Origin: Allomyces macrogynus ATCC 38327
Lineage: Eukaryota > Blastocladiomycota > Blastocladiomycetes > Blastocladiales > Blastocladiaceae
Length of the DNA stretch: 64,000 nt
NCBI GenBank assembly: GCA_000151295.1
Contig: GG745342.1
Span: 456,447 to 520,446 of the forward strand
Direction: 5' to 3'
Shown: one piece after another, positions 8,706 to 19,599 of the stretch
Layout of the letters: every line of letters begins with the position of its first letter
Numbering within the stretch: the first letter of the stretch is position 1
Position numbers and translations under genes: made by a program
The notes under the pieces: model-generated
Told to the model about the DNA's origin: nothing
Seen by the model: the letters and a program-made list of their open reading frames with translations, nothing else
Databases searched by the model: none

Positions 8706-11700
8706 TCACTTGCCCGCCGCGAGACACGCCAGGCACTTGCGCCCGGACGTCGGCTTGGCGTGCGGCGGCACCGCCACGTTCACCGATGCGGACGCTGCTG
8801 CAGACTCATCCGTTTCCATGGCCTCATCACCCGACCCGTGCTCGTCGTGCTCATCGTACCCGTCCAGCGCCGGCTCGACGACAGGCCCCTCATTCGCCGC
8901 AAGAGGCACGGGCGACATTGCACGCGGCATCGGCGGCGACGGCGCGCGCGCCTCGGCACTCTCCTCCCCGGGCACCCCAAGCAACAGCGGCGGGAGCGCG
9001 CTCACGTCCGGCGCATGCACGTCGTCGTCGTCCTCGACCTCTTCGTACTCGTCCATTTCCTCGTCGTCGTTCACGGGCTTGTCGATCTCCATTGCGTCCG
9101 CCGCGACCGCACTCGACGCGGCCGGGTCCTCGGCCACACGCGTCGCGCCCGCATCCTTGTGGGCGGCCGCCGCAGCTTCGTGCGGGTGCAACACCGACCA
9201 GACCGAATCCTGCACATCAAACCACCACATGGATGTGCGCCCACTGCACACGGCACAGACCTGGACCGACTCGTCCCCACGCGCCGCCGCCGCACCGAGC
9301 TTGAGCTTGATCTTGAGCCCACCGGTCGTATCCGCCGACGCGGCCAGGACCACGGGCGTCGCCTGTGTCACCTCCTCGCTCACCACCGCCGCTGCCGCGG
9401 CCGCGGCATTCGCCGAGGTCCCAATTGTAATCGGCCCGCCGGCACTCCCCGACCCGGCAATCAAATCCAAAATCGTCTTGGGCCCCTCGGCCGCCGCGCG
9501 TCCGGCACCACGCGTACTTGCGGCAACCCCTGACGCAGGTTTCGCGGGCCCCGCGGTCGTCGGGGGCGCGAGCGCGATCATGGCCGCGAGCAGCGGCGGC
9601 GTGCGCTTGCGCGGTTTCGGGACCTTGGCCGAGGTCGCGTAGGCTAGCACTTGCTGCACGATCTCGTGCGTGATGAAATGCACAGTCTCGCCCGTGACCG
9701 TCTTTAAGTCGGTGAGCGGCGGGAGACTAGCCATGTCGACGGGCATCGACGCCGCGGTGGCGGCGGCAGCAGTAGCGGCAGCAGCTGCCGAAGCGGCCGC
9801 GGCGCCCGTCAGGGCCTTGGAGTTGCGCCCGCGGCGCTTCCCGGCCGCCGGCGCGCCGCCACCGGGCACAGTCGTCACGCTCTTGTACGCATCGGGCAGT
9901 GCGAGTTGTGCGTCCGGGACAACGTGGTGCCGACACCAGATGGCCGGCTGCGGCGCGGCCTTGCCCGACTTGCGCCCGGCGCGCTCATTCATTTCTACGA
10001 GCCCGAAAAACTGCGCCGTCCGGTGCGCACACGCGACGTGGAACTGCGCGGGACACGCCTGCTGAGCGCACGCAACCACGGCGCCACCGGGCGTGCGACA
10101 CAGCGAGCACGTTGCGTCCCACCGTGCTTTCGGGATCTCGTCGAGCCCCGTGACCAGATCGAGCGACTCGCCCGCGGTAAACTTGATTTCGGGCGTCCAC
10201 AGAGCACACGCGAAATGCACCCAGTGGTGCTTGGCCGTGCGCCGCATGAGCGTCGGCGGGGTTCGTGGGTGCGCGCTTGGGCACAGCAGGCACATGTCGA
10301 CGAGCCCGGTCGTTGGCTGTCGCCGGTTCTGGCAGGGGCCACACCGCCACCGCGCGCCGGCCGCGGCCAGGTCGGCCTCGGACAGCCGCGCGCAGGTCGC
10401 GTGCACGGCGAGTCCGCAGTCGGCGCAGTGCAGGAGATTGTCTCCTTCGGTGCACAGCGCACACGCGGCGGCGAGCGGCGGTGGGGTCCAGGCGGGCGGG
10501 GTCGCGCGTCGCGACGACGACGCAGTCGATGTTGCGGTCACTGCCGCGGCGGGCGGTGGAGACGGATTGCGCGACAAGATGGACGCGGTCGCGACCGCGC
10601 TCGACGTGCGGCCGCGACGGCGCTTGGGCGGCGGCGCCGGCGGTTCTTCGCTGTCCACATCCATGACCTCGTCGCTGCCGCGCTTGGTGGGCGGTGCCGG
10701 GAGCGGTGCGGGTGATGGTGACGAGGAGAGCGGCGACAACGTGACGGGCAGGACGGGCATGACCTTGGCGGGCCGTGCTGCGCGGCGCTTCGGCAGTGTC
10801 GAACTCCCACGCACGTCGGCCGGCGGGAAACCGCCATACCGAAGCCAGTACTGGCCGCACGGCTCGCAGAGGACATGTGCCGATGCGGGTGTCGGAATCC
10901 CATGCACCGACTCGTGGCCCGTGACGGTCTTGTCCTCCTTCCGGTCAGCGGCCGACAGGCTCAGCGTGGTCTGCAGGTACCGCGCGGCCTTGATTTTGCA
11001 CAACGAGCACTTGTTCACCTGGCACGTTTCGCCTTCGGACTCAGACGAGAGCGACGACTCGTCGTCGTCACGCACGCGACCCGTGGTCGCGGTTGCCGGA
11101 ATGGCCGTGGTCGACGCGGCCGTCGGAATGGCCGTGGTCGAAACGGCCGAAGGACTCGACTTGGCCGCCGACTCGAGGTAAGCGTGGTCGACAATATCGT
11201 GTTCGGCCAGGAACACGCGCAAGGCCTGCTGAATCGCGGGCGTCTGTTTGTTGCGGTACAAGTAGAGCACGATCGCGGCCATGGGTTTCGTCGGGATCGT
11301 CGACGCAATCGCGTGCAGATCGAACCCGTGCGCCTCGACACCCGCGACAAACTGTGCCTGTTCCTGCTCGGTCCACTCGGCATCGCCGCGCGCACACAGC
11401 GCCGTGGGCGGGTCTCCACTATCAAGCCCGCGCGCCGCAGCAATTTCGGCGTGCAGCGCCGACGGGTAGGTCCCACCCAAAATATCCGCGGTCGTCAGCT
11501 GCACCATGACGGCAAGCGCCTTGTCGGCATCGTACTGCGCATGGTGCAGCTCAAACATGGCGCGGTCGAGCGTCGCCGTCGGGTGGTCCTTGCACGTCGC
11601 GACTTGTTCGCGCACTTTGGCGCCATACGCGGTCACCGCGTCCCCCATGCCGTCGGGCATCTGCCACTGCAGTCCGGCCTCGTCGCCGCGGTCCGGCAAC

Positions 11701-13000
11701 GACACAAAGTACTCGGCGAGCGTAGTCCCCGGCGCGACACCCATGTGCTGCAATGCGACGAGCCGGTGCGTCGGTTCCTGCGCGGGCACGCCCGACTTGC
11801 GCCGACGGTTGGCCCATGCGAGCGTTGCTGACGCAGATGCAGAGACCTTGCGCTTGTGCGCGCCCGCCGCATTCGCAGCGCTCCCCGCCGCGGCACCGCT
11901 CGGGTCCTCGAGTTTCGGAATTGCGGCCTGGAACCGGGACGCGATGCGCGACGCGAGCCGCGGGTAGAGCGGGTGGTGCACGTCGAGTTCAAACGCGTCG
12001 GCGTTCGAGCAGTGCACGCCAAAGTACGTAAACGGGAACGAGTCCGGCGGGGTCACGGCCGCGGGCATATCATCCTGCATGGCCGCGAGCGCATCGTCTT
12101 CTGGGAAGTGCGGCAAGGCGGGTTCGGCGGGCGGTGCGGCGCCAACGGCGCAGTAGTGGCACTGCCACTGGTACCCGACTTTCGGTTTCGACAGGTCGAG
12201 GCACGTGTTGTGGTAGACGGCGTGGCACGAAAAGCACTCGAGCGCGTCCCCCTTGGGCACCCACTGCGCGCACCGGCGGCACTCGGAATAGCCTGTCTTG
12301 AGTTCCTTGTCGCGCCCCTCCTCGACGAGAATGTACGGGAATTGCCGCAGCCGGCGCAGGACTTCGGCGGGCCGGTTGGTCACGGAAGCCGCGGGGATCA
12401 CGTCATAGACGCGCTTGGTGAATCGGTCAAACAGCTGGTGGAAGTAGAAGGTGCGGTCCTGCGCCGTGTAGGCGTCGAGGTCGGCAAGGTCATTGAGGTG
12501 CGTGAGCGTGCATTTTTCGACAATCGACCGGACCGGGTTGATGTCCGAGTGCATCGAGGCGACGAGCAGCCGCGCCGGGTAGGACTTGGTGTGGTTGAGC
12601 ACATCCTGCGGGCGGTAGAACCAGGCGACGCGCACGCGCCGCTTGTCGGGGAAGGCCATGATGCGGCCAATGTAGTGCGGCTCGCCGGGCGTCTCGGAGC
12701 GCAGCAGGACATAGTCTAAGAGACAGCCACGCGCGGGTCAGCGGGACGTCCGGGAAGGCCTGGCGACAAAGGATGGAGAGCATACGTGCCGTTCAGCTTG
12801 TACTCGACGGCACGGACCACAACCGACGTGACGGGCGGCGGCACAGACGATGTGCCGGAAGGTTCAGTCTTTGTGGATGCGGCCTTGGTCGTGGTGATCA
12901 GCTTGGTTTCCTTGCGGTCAGAGCTGCCGGCCTTGGCGGCCTCGGCAGCAGCGGCACGCTCCTGGGCGGCCTTGCGGCGTGTGCTCGGGCGGGACGCCAT
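8706..13000 (-). CDS. SNT2: Snt2-like chromatin protein (BAH, PHD, SANT, extended PHD)
   Basis: Two exons, 13000-12790 and 12715-8706, predicted 1406 aa. Domains in order: BAH, about residues 60-190 (YKLN, then DYVLLRSETPGEPHYIGRIM, MHSDINPVRSIVEKC); PHD1 about 213-257 (CRRCAQWVPKGDALECFSCH); SANT about 515-560 (WTEQEQAQFVAGVEAHGFDL); a GATA-like Cys cluster about 636-696 (CSLCKIKAARYLQ and LCEPCGQYWLRYGG); PHD2 plus extended PHD about 818-1010 (CALCTEGDNLLHCADCGLAV, HWVHFACALWTPEIKF). This matches Snt2, a subunit of fungal histone deacetylase/demethylase complexes that recognises modified H3. The Ala-rich, acidic C-terminus ends in a CXXC (KCLACLAAGK). The only frame-keeping splice uses a GC donor at 12789; a GT donor five bases downstream breaks the frame. 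Confidence 0.85.
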
Positions 13001-14041
13001 GGTCGTATTGCGTGATTGGCGGGTCCAGCAGGTCGAGAGCGAGAGATCGTCACAAGGTCGAGTGGCCGGGTTGGCGGCAGGGGCCACGGATTGGGCGCGA
13101 GCAGGCCTTCGGTAAGTGGTCTTTGTTGCGCAGAGACGAATGCGCCAAGTGGCGAGCAGTTCTGAGCGTGCTGTCGAGCGCGTTGCAAGCGGCCAGTCGG
13201 GGTGGTGGTCGTTGGCGAGGAAGTGGTCGTTCGTCCGCGACACGCCAAGACTTGGAGTTCAAAATGGTTTAGACACGTGACTGTTTCCACCGCAAGAGTC
13301 CCGGTGCAAGGCCGCTGGCGCGCCCACCCCAAATGGGCTCCTCCTTCGATCCATAGCAGGAGGCTTCACCTGGCTGGCAACATGAAGTACGACACTGTGC
13401 CCGTCGTCAGCTGCAACGAACGACCGACCAAACGACCGCCGTCACCATCGACCACGAGCACGAAATCGCCGTCAACGCCCCCCCCCCCCCCCCCCCCCAG
13501 CGCGCGCACTCGCTGTGCTGCGCTCGCCGTCACCGCCTGCGAACCCGTCGCGGCGCTCGCCGCCCCGCTGAACCCGCTGAACCCGCATGCCGTGGGGTGG
13601 TCACGCCGGTCCATCCGTTTCGTCACCGACCACCCCTGACGCCGCTGCCGTCCAAACGCCCCCGAAACGCTGCCGAAGCGGTTCCCTCGTCGTCACTGTG
13701 CTTCCTGGACCGCATGCTGTGGAAAATGGCCGTTCGCCCCGTTGAACGGCTCGTTTTTCGGACCGACGGCTGCTTGTTCAGCACAGAGGAGACAGCATTT
13801 TGTTGTCGCGAAGGCGCTCCATTTTCACCCGAGCGTCCTGCTGATCCCGACGAGCCTGACGACAGCGTTTGGGCGTTTCTGACAATTACGGTCGCTGGGG
13901 CGGTGGGCGCTGTTTGACGGCGATTTTCGGCGTACTCGCTCGTCGACGAGGCGGTTGTTGGTTGCCGTGCGGCTCTTGTCTCTGCAAATCCTGCCCAGAG
14001 TTGATCATTTGCGTCGTTTCTGCCCTGTTGCCGCATTCCAG
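13001..14041. promoter_or_regulatory. Divergent region between SNT2 and RPL24, with hidden RPL24 first exon
   Basis: About 1 kb between two outward-pointing genes, so it holds both promoters. It must also contain the RPL24 start codon, since the first visible RPL24 exon begins at a splice acceptor (14040-14041). Candidate first exons with ATG and a following GT lie near 13588 and 13713, but I cannot choose between them. A 21-base C run sits at 13478-13498. Several open frames here lack any recognisable protein. Confidence 0.45.
13478..13498 (+). repeat. Poly-C run of 21 bases
   Basis: An uninterrupted run of 21 C in the SNT2/RPL24 intergenic region. Runs of this kind recur at 49623 and (as G) 59680. 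Length is prone to sequencing error. Confidence 0.95.
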
Positions 14042-14646
14042 GACCGAAATCTGCTCGTTCTCTGGCTACAAGATCTACCCGGGTCACGGCAAGCTGTTTG
14101 TGCGCCATGACTCGAAGGTTGGTATTTTTTGCACTCGACCGAATAGCTCGCCTGCGTGTGGCTCTCCGATCACTTCGCAGCGATTTCGAGCTCGCCGCCG
14201 CCGTCATTGGCCATCTCAGCGACCTGGGCGGGTTTGCTGACTCGTTGAGCACCGTTTCGTAGATCTTCCGCTTCGCGACCTCCAAGGCCGAGTCCTACTT
14301 CCACCAGCGCCTGAACCCGCGCAAGATCGCGTGGACGACGCTCTACCGCCGCATGCACCGCAAGGGTATCACGGAGGAGGCCGCCAAGAAGCGCACGCGC
14401 CGCACGGTCAAGGCGCAGCGCGCCATTGTTGGTGCCTCGCTCGAGCTGATTCGCGCCAAGCGCAACCAGACGGCCGAGGTCCGTGCCGCGGCTCGCTCGG
14501 AGGCTGCCGCTGAGGCCAAGTCGAAGAAGGCCGAGAAGGACGCCAAGCGCGCTGACAAGGCCAAGAACGTGGCCAAGGGCGGCGCCAAGATCTCGAAGCA
14601 GCAGGCCAAGGGCGCCGCGCCCAAGGTCCAGGCCAAGTCGCGCTAA
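14042..14646 (+). CDS. RPL24: 60S ribosomal protein L24e
   Basis: Two visible exons, 14042-14117 and 14263-14646, joined in phase 0 across a 145-bp intron. The protein reads [20 protein letters not shown], then [40 protein letters not shown], and a Lys/Ala-rich tail ending APKVQAKSR: eukaryotic L24e of normal length (about 155 aa). L24e is a component of the large subunit that forms an intersubunit bridge and is added late in cytoplasmic maturation. In many eukaryotes the start codon is split off by an intron; here the frame opens at an acceptor (CATTCCAG), so the Met and at most one more residue are encoded upstream. The adjacent divergent SNT2 gene shares its promoter region. Confidence 0.93.
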
Positions 14647-15137
14647 GTCGTGTCTTTGGTGGAAATACAGAGCGGTTTGGGATCTTGATTTGTCTCGATT
14701 GCATTTCCCTGCATTTCCCCTGTCGGACACTCCCGCCCTGCTTCGACCTCGTCCGTTTGAACGACAGCATGCATCATACCTGGCCAACGCTCCACCACGG
14801 TTGTCACCAATGTCCCAAAAACGACTTCGACCGTCTTCGAATCGACGCATGTTGAGCTAGCGACTCACGATGACCCACCCTCAACTGACAGCATGACCAG
14901 CAACCGACACCAGCGAGCAAGGTCATCCTTCTTCGCAGTTTTTATCATGGCCTCACGGACGCGTGTTGGCGCTTGTTTCTTGCTGCCCAAGTATCGTTCA
15001 CGGCACGCTTGCCGTTCCGCATTCGAACCGATTACTTGAGACCCGGTTGTATTGGACAAAAAGTGGATACATTTCTACAGACTATGCAAATCCAGCACCT
15101 CTCCCTCTCAGCTGCGCCGAGCCCCTCCACCCACCCT
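14647..15137. other. Shared 3' region of convergent RPL24 and IPC synthase genes
   Basis: About 490 bp between two stops that face each other. Lower GC, no recognisable coding signal. Functions can only be 3' UTR and terminator for both genes. Confidence 0.5.
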
Positions 15138-16599
15138 TCACAAAAACACGGCGCTCTCCTCGTCGGCCTCGACCGGTGTCCTGCTGCTGCTGCGGCTCTC
15201 GGCCACCGTCACCCAATGCTCGCCCGACCGCATTGCCGCGGCCACCCGTCGGATCCGTGACCGCCCATAGAAATAAAACGAGAGCGCAATCGAGGTGCCA
15301 CCCAACAGGTCCGTCAGGAAATGGTGGTTTAGGTACATGGTCGACCAGCACATGCCGAGCGTGTAGATCACACCCACGAGCGCCGAAGGGATGCGGAACC
15401 ACGGCAGACGGATCCACCGGAATTGGTCGGCGAAGAAGAGCGAGACGATGGTCGCGTAACCGGCGTGCAGCGAGGGGAACGCGCCAAAGACTGTTGGTGG
15501 GTGTGGTGGTTAGAAGTGATGGCAAGGTGGGAGGGAGAAACTGATGCGGGAAGAAGAAACGAACCGAGCGGCGAGTTGGCAAACAAATCGTGGTAGAAAT
15601 TCATCCCAAATAGCTCATCGATTCGCGCGAGCCCGCCCGGCTCGCCCTTGAACGTGGCCATGTTGTCAGGCGGCGCCGTGCCGTACTTTTCGTTATACCC
15701 TACATCGGCACGCGTCAGTAATGACCCCCAATCCTCACTTCCTCGGGTGCGCACAGCGACGACGTACATGGCGCTGCCGACGGGAACAGGTACTGGATCA
15801 TGACGCCGCACAGATTGCTCGACGCGAACACGACCAGGAACACTTTCAGCAACCCAGCGGCCGCGTTCACTTCATAGAGCGTCTGCTTGACGTTCTCGAG
15901 CAGCTGCGCCGACCGCGATGGCGGAGCCGGTGGCACGGCCGTAGGGGAGTGGCGGTTCCGCGCCGCCGTGAACGCGAGCAGGTGCGCGTTTTCCGTGGCC
16001 GCCGACGATGCAGCCGTACGGTCGAGCTCAACGTCCATTTCGACAACGACAGCAGCAGCCGGTGCTGCGGGCTTCCAGTCGGCGACGGCAGCGACCGGGT
16101 CGACGCGCGCGTACTCGCGGCGCTGAATACGGCACCACACGCCAAACGCGATGCCGACGACGACGATGGCCACGGGTGAGGCAAAGTGCAGCACGCCGTA
16201 AAAGAGCCACGCGGACACGTCCTGCGCGGTCGTCAGCGTCGCGCGCACGAGCGCTGGCGCCGGCTGGCCGACGAGTGCCGTATCAATAGCGGGTAACGCC
16301 GTCGTGTTGACATCGGGCAGCACGCCATCCGGCAAGTGCCGCGGCAGCAGGAATAGCGCCACGTAGGCGACGAGCGGGGCCGCCATGGCTGCAAGCGGCG
16401 TGTCCGATGAGTCGTCGCGCAGAGCACGCAGGCAGGCCGTGCAGAGGGTGAACGACAGGCATACGGCGCAGAGCAGGCGCACACCGACCGGGATGCTCGA
16501 TGCGACCGAGAGCAGGGCGACAAAGCATAGAATGACGGCAGCGGCCGTGCCGAGTGGGAGCACGACGCTGCGGAGCCATGGCGGGCGGCGCGGCGGCAA
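15138..16599 (-). CDS. AUR1: Inositolphosphoryl-ceramide synthase (Aur1-like, PAP2 superfamily), 5' end unresolved
   Basis: Three visible exons: 16599-15768, 15699-15565, 15490-15138. The catalytic half is unmistakable: IQYLFPSAAPWYNEKYGTAP, PDNMATFKGEPGGLARIDEL, then VFGAFPSLHAGYATIVSLFF with the first catalytic His, and MYLNHHFLTDLLGG with the second. Aur1 proteins transfer phosphoinositol from phosphatidylinositol to ceramide in the Golgi and are the aureobasidin A target. Several hydrophobic stretches precede it (AAAVILCFVALLSVASSIPV; APLVAYVALFLL; ASPVAIVVVGIAFGV), with an Ala-rich cytoplasmic insert of about 80 residues between the third and the catalytic block. There is no in-frame ATG upstream of the first membrane segment before a stop, so a first exon must lie upstream of about 16600. 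The 3' end is convergent with RPL24. Confidence 0.85.
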
Positions 16600-16622
16600 T
16601 GGGCGGGCGGCGCGGCGGCAAT
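16581..16622 (+). repeat. Direct duplication, two copies of a 20-base unit at 22-base spacing
   Basis: Bases 16581-16600 and 16603-16622 are identical (GC-rich, ending CGGCAAT). The duplication falls at the unresolved N-terminus of the IPC synthase gene and may have disturbed its start. Confidence 0.9.
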
Positions 16623-17460
16623 GGGCGGTGCGCGGCGGTGCCGGGCATGCATCGGAGCCAAGTGGCCGATTGCAGCATCGTGACGGACTGGCGAATGCGA
16701 TGCAGCGGAGCGGCAGCGTGTCGACGTTGGCTTGGTGTTGTTCTCAGCGAGTCGCACGCAAGTCGGGCGAGCAACTGCAGCGAGTTGTCGGGCCCAATGC
16801 ACGCTTGCAAACGCGAGGACGTGGTGCCGGTACTGCTGCAGCCAGTTGTTGACCGCGACGATGTGAGAGCCGAGTGGTCGAGGAGCTGGCGTTGCCGATG
16901 GGAATGCGGCCGATAAATAGAAATATCCCTGCTGCTCGTCAACTCTGGCGCGCAAGGCTTGCCGTTCCTCTGCGATGCGGGACGGTTGCGCGTTCGTGGG
17001 TGCGACGGGAGCAGGCGTGGGCACTGGTGCTGCCGCGCCGACGGAAGGGAATAAACAATTACTGCGCGGGCGGCTGTAGCCGCTGGTTCAAGAGAAGAAA
17101 GCGCCAGCCGACGGGCGCAACGAGAACAACAAGAGAAAAGCCCAGGAAGGTCCGAGAAAAGTCGAACAAGCTGCAGCTGGCACCAGCATCGACCAACATC
17201 GCCGTGATGGCCCCCCTGGCATCATGTGCGGGCGCATCAGAACATCATCCTGCATTTGGCCACCCGGCTGGACTGGTGGAGACAGGTTGAGCGCTCGCGG
17301 TCGAGCATTCTTGGCGATTTGGCGTCAATGGGACGCTCACAGAAAAGACGCTGACAGAATAGGGTTGCAAGCGTCAGAGTTCCATGACAACGACTGTGGG
17401 CATTGTCAATGCCATTCCACCCAATTTCCACTCTCTCTGCCCACACAGGCAATGAGTGAG
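16623..17460. other. 5' flank of IPC synthase, unresolved
   Basis: The missing first exon should be here on the minus strand. One minus-strand frame (about 17024-16700) encodes ALRARVDEQQGYFYLSAAFP and NNWLQQYRHHVLAFASVHWA, which looks protein-like, but I found no phase-consistent splice to the main exon. CpG content falls sharply from about 17300 on. Confidence 0.35.
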
Positions 17461-18029
17461 TGAGCAGTGGTGTGTCAAAAACCGATCCAGAAAGTTCAGT
17501 GTGGCCTGCACCATATAATGTGTGACCATTTTCCATGCAAGCCTGTGCACAAAACGTGCAAGACGTCCTGTGCAGTGGCCTTCTTTGGAAGAGCTGTGCA
17601 GTAGGTATCTTCAGGTGACATGCTGTTGTTTGGCATGCATTCTAGCAATTTAGGCTGTTCCCATTGGCAGCAGGCTGTAGTGCAACAGTTAGCCTCACAG
17701 CGAATTGGGTGCCTGCATTAACCTGTATCTCCTGCTGGGCCACTCGCCTCTGATATATTGTCCATTCCGCCTACCTGGACTCCACTGCCATCCCCACAGC
17801 CCAAGTGCAGCAGTATGGCATCTGGCTGAGCCAGCCATCAGTGATGATAATCCAGCTGAAACCATCATGGTTGTCTTGTGGTTCCATCTGCAAAATGCAC
17901 TTGTAATTGCCAAAAATGGCACACCTGTTGTGTATGTTCATGCTTTGGGTTGGAGGGGTCAGTTGGTGATGTGCAGGTATGGACGCTCTATTACAAATGA
18001 GTGACATGGAGATGTGACACAGTTCAAGG
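17461..18029. other. CpG-depleted block upstream of the kinesin remnant
   Basis: Bases 17461-17760 contain only five CpG, against ten or more per 60 bases in nearby genes, while TpG and CpA are abundant. No intact frame is recognisable; it may hold more decayed kinesin N-terminus (for example around 17930-18000). Confidence 0.5.
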
Positions 18030-18873
18030 GTGCAAGTGTTGGTCATGGAGCTCTACAATGAAAACATCTGCAACATGCTGAACTGGATTATACTGAGTCT
18101 TGCTGCCCAAACTGTCTTCACACATCATCATCACTGACCACGCTCCTGTTTTTTGCATATGCAGTCAAGTCTGGGTTCCTGCAACTGAGTCGTCATGGTT
18201 GCACTTGGTTGTTGTTTTGCTGGTGCACCAGAAAAATCTCAAGACAGGCACAGCGCTCATGGGACAGCTCTTGCTGATTGACCTGGCCAGGTCCCAAAAG
18301 ATTGGCAAGACAGGTGCCACAGGCCGACGCTCAAGGAGGGCAAGAAGATCAACCTGTTCTTGTTGACGCTTGGTCGTGTCATCAACGCCCTAGCTGAGGG
18401 CAAGCACGCGCCATACTGCAACTCGAAACTGACCTACCTGCTGAAAGAGTCGCCCAGTGGGAATTCCCACACAAATCTCACTGTCAATGCTTCACCAAGC
18501 TTGAGGAACTGCAAGGAGATGTTGTCAACACTCAGATTTGCGGAACGCGCGAAAACAATTCAGAACAAGCACTGTCCATGTCAAAATGTCGGTGGCCGAC
18601 CTCAAGAAGCGCTTGGTGCAGGCCAAGGTGCAATTTGCTGAGTTCAAGACTTGCATGTTCACCCTCCAAGAGGCGCTTAGCAAACCCAACAAAACGTGGG
18701 TGGTCACTGATGATGCATCCGAGCACGAAATTAGCCTGAGTGACACCAACGAGGGCCAAAACAGTGAGCTTGATGAAGCACTTGCGCACATTGAGGAGCT
18801 GGAGTGTTTGGTGGCCACGCTTCCTGACACAATCACCCACCTCAATGCATGGCAGCTCCAGCAGCACCGCTAA
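18030..18873 (+). pseudogene. Decayed kinesin motor gene
   Basis: Pieces of a kinesin motor occur in order but in at least three frames: VQVLVMELYNENICNML (18030; compare the kinesin EIYNE segment), GQLLLIDLARSQKIGKTGAT (18265; the switch-II DLAGSE motif with G to R and E to Q changes), TLGRVINALAEGKHAPYCNS (18365), KLTYLLKESPSGNSHTNLTV and MLSTLRFAERAKTIQNK, ending the motor. A coiled-coil-like piece follows, LDEALAHIEELECLVATLPD, before a stop at 18873. The Walker A part (GQTGSGKT) is not found upstream. Altered switch-II residues and frameshifts show this is not a working motor. It resembles conventional (kinesin-1) motors. It sits in CpG-poor DNA, so it may be an old processed or duplicated copy. 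Confidence 0.75.
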
Positions 18874-19599
18874 AGTTCACCACACGCCACACTCGGCCTG
18901 CGCTTGGGCATTGACCATGAACTGAACTGACGCCGCAACTCGTGGGTTCATTTGCTCGCGAGAGCACCACCCACAGACACGCGGCCGTATAGAACACGGG
19001 ATCGTCGTGCAATCAGCAGCGCACAGGCATTCGTGTGTGCGTGGGGTCGCATTCCCCGTCAGAATGGTCCGCCGATTCCGCGCCAAATCAAATAAAGAAA
19101 TAATAATCACCCTCGACATCAGGACATCATTACGCGGCCAGTTGCCGTCGAGGTTGTTGGCGGCCGAGCGCCGTGTGGCGGCTGGTGGGTGAGCGCGAGG
19201 TCCAAGGAGATTGGCAGGGTCAGTTTTGGGTAAGACCCGAGCCTTTGCTAGCGCCGGGTGCGCTAATTTATTTATCTGATGGGCCATCACTCCGCCTCTT
19301 CCACCAACGCCATATCCCACCACCAAAGTGGTGATCGCCCTCTGTGATAATCCTGATGCACCTTGATGCACATCCGATGAACCAGACGGCAACTCGACTC
19401 GAACTTATGGCGGCCGCTCCTCTCTCTCGCTCTTTCCGTCGTCGTTTCGTTGCTAGTTGCTCGCACCTGCAACTCTGACCACTTGCTGTCCGCCGCCGTC
19501 GCTACCGTCGTTTGCCCGTCCTGCGCACAGTGACGCCGGATTGGACTGCCCGACCCAAGTGCTCCTCGTCGACCTCGAAACAGCCCCACCACCACGATC
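18874..19599. other. Intergenic, upstream of the copper oxidase
   Basis: About 725 bp. GC rises again toward the oxidase start. No gene is supported; the minus-strand frame of 171 codons at 18877-19392 has no recognisable feature. Confidence 0.4.

Noticed and set aside
8527..9642. Long plus-strand frame (371 codons), Ala/Ser-rich
   Set aside because: It is exactly antisense to the C-terminal part of the Snt2-like gene, where high GC removes stops in every frame; no recognisable domain.
13202..13639. Plus-strand Pro-rich frame over the poly-C run
   Set aside because: Its Pro run comes only from the 21-base C tract, and no conserved sequence flanks it; part of the RPL24 leader region instead.
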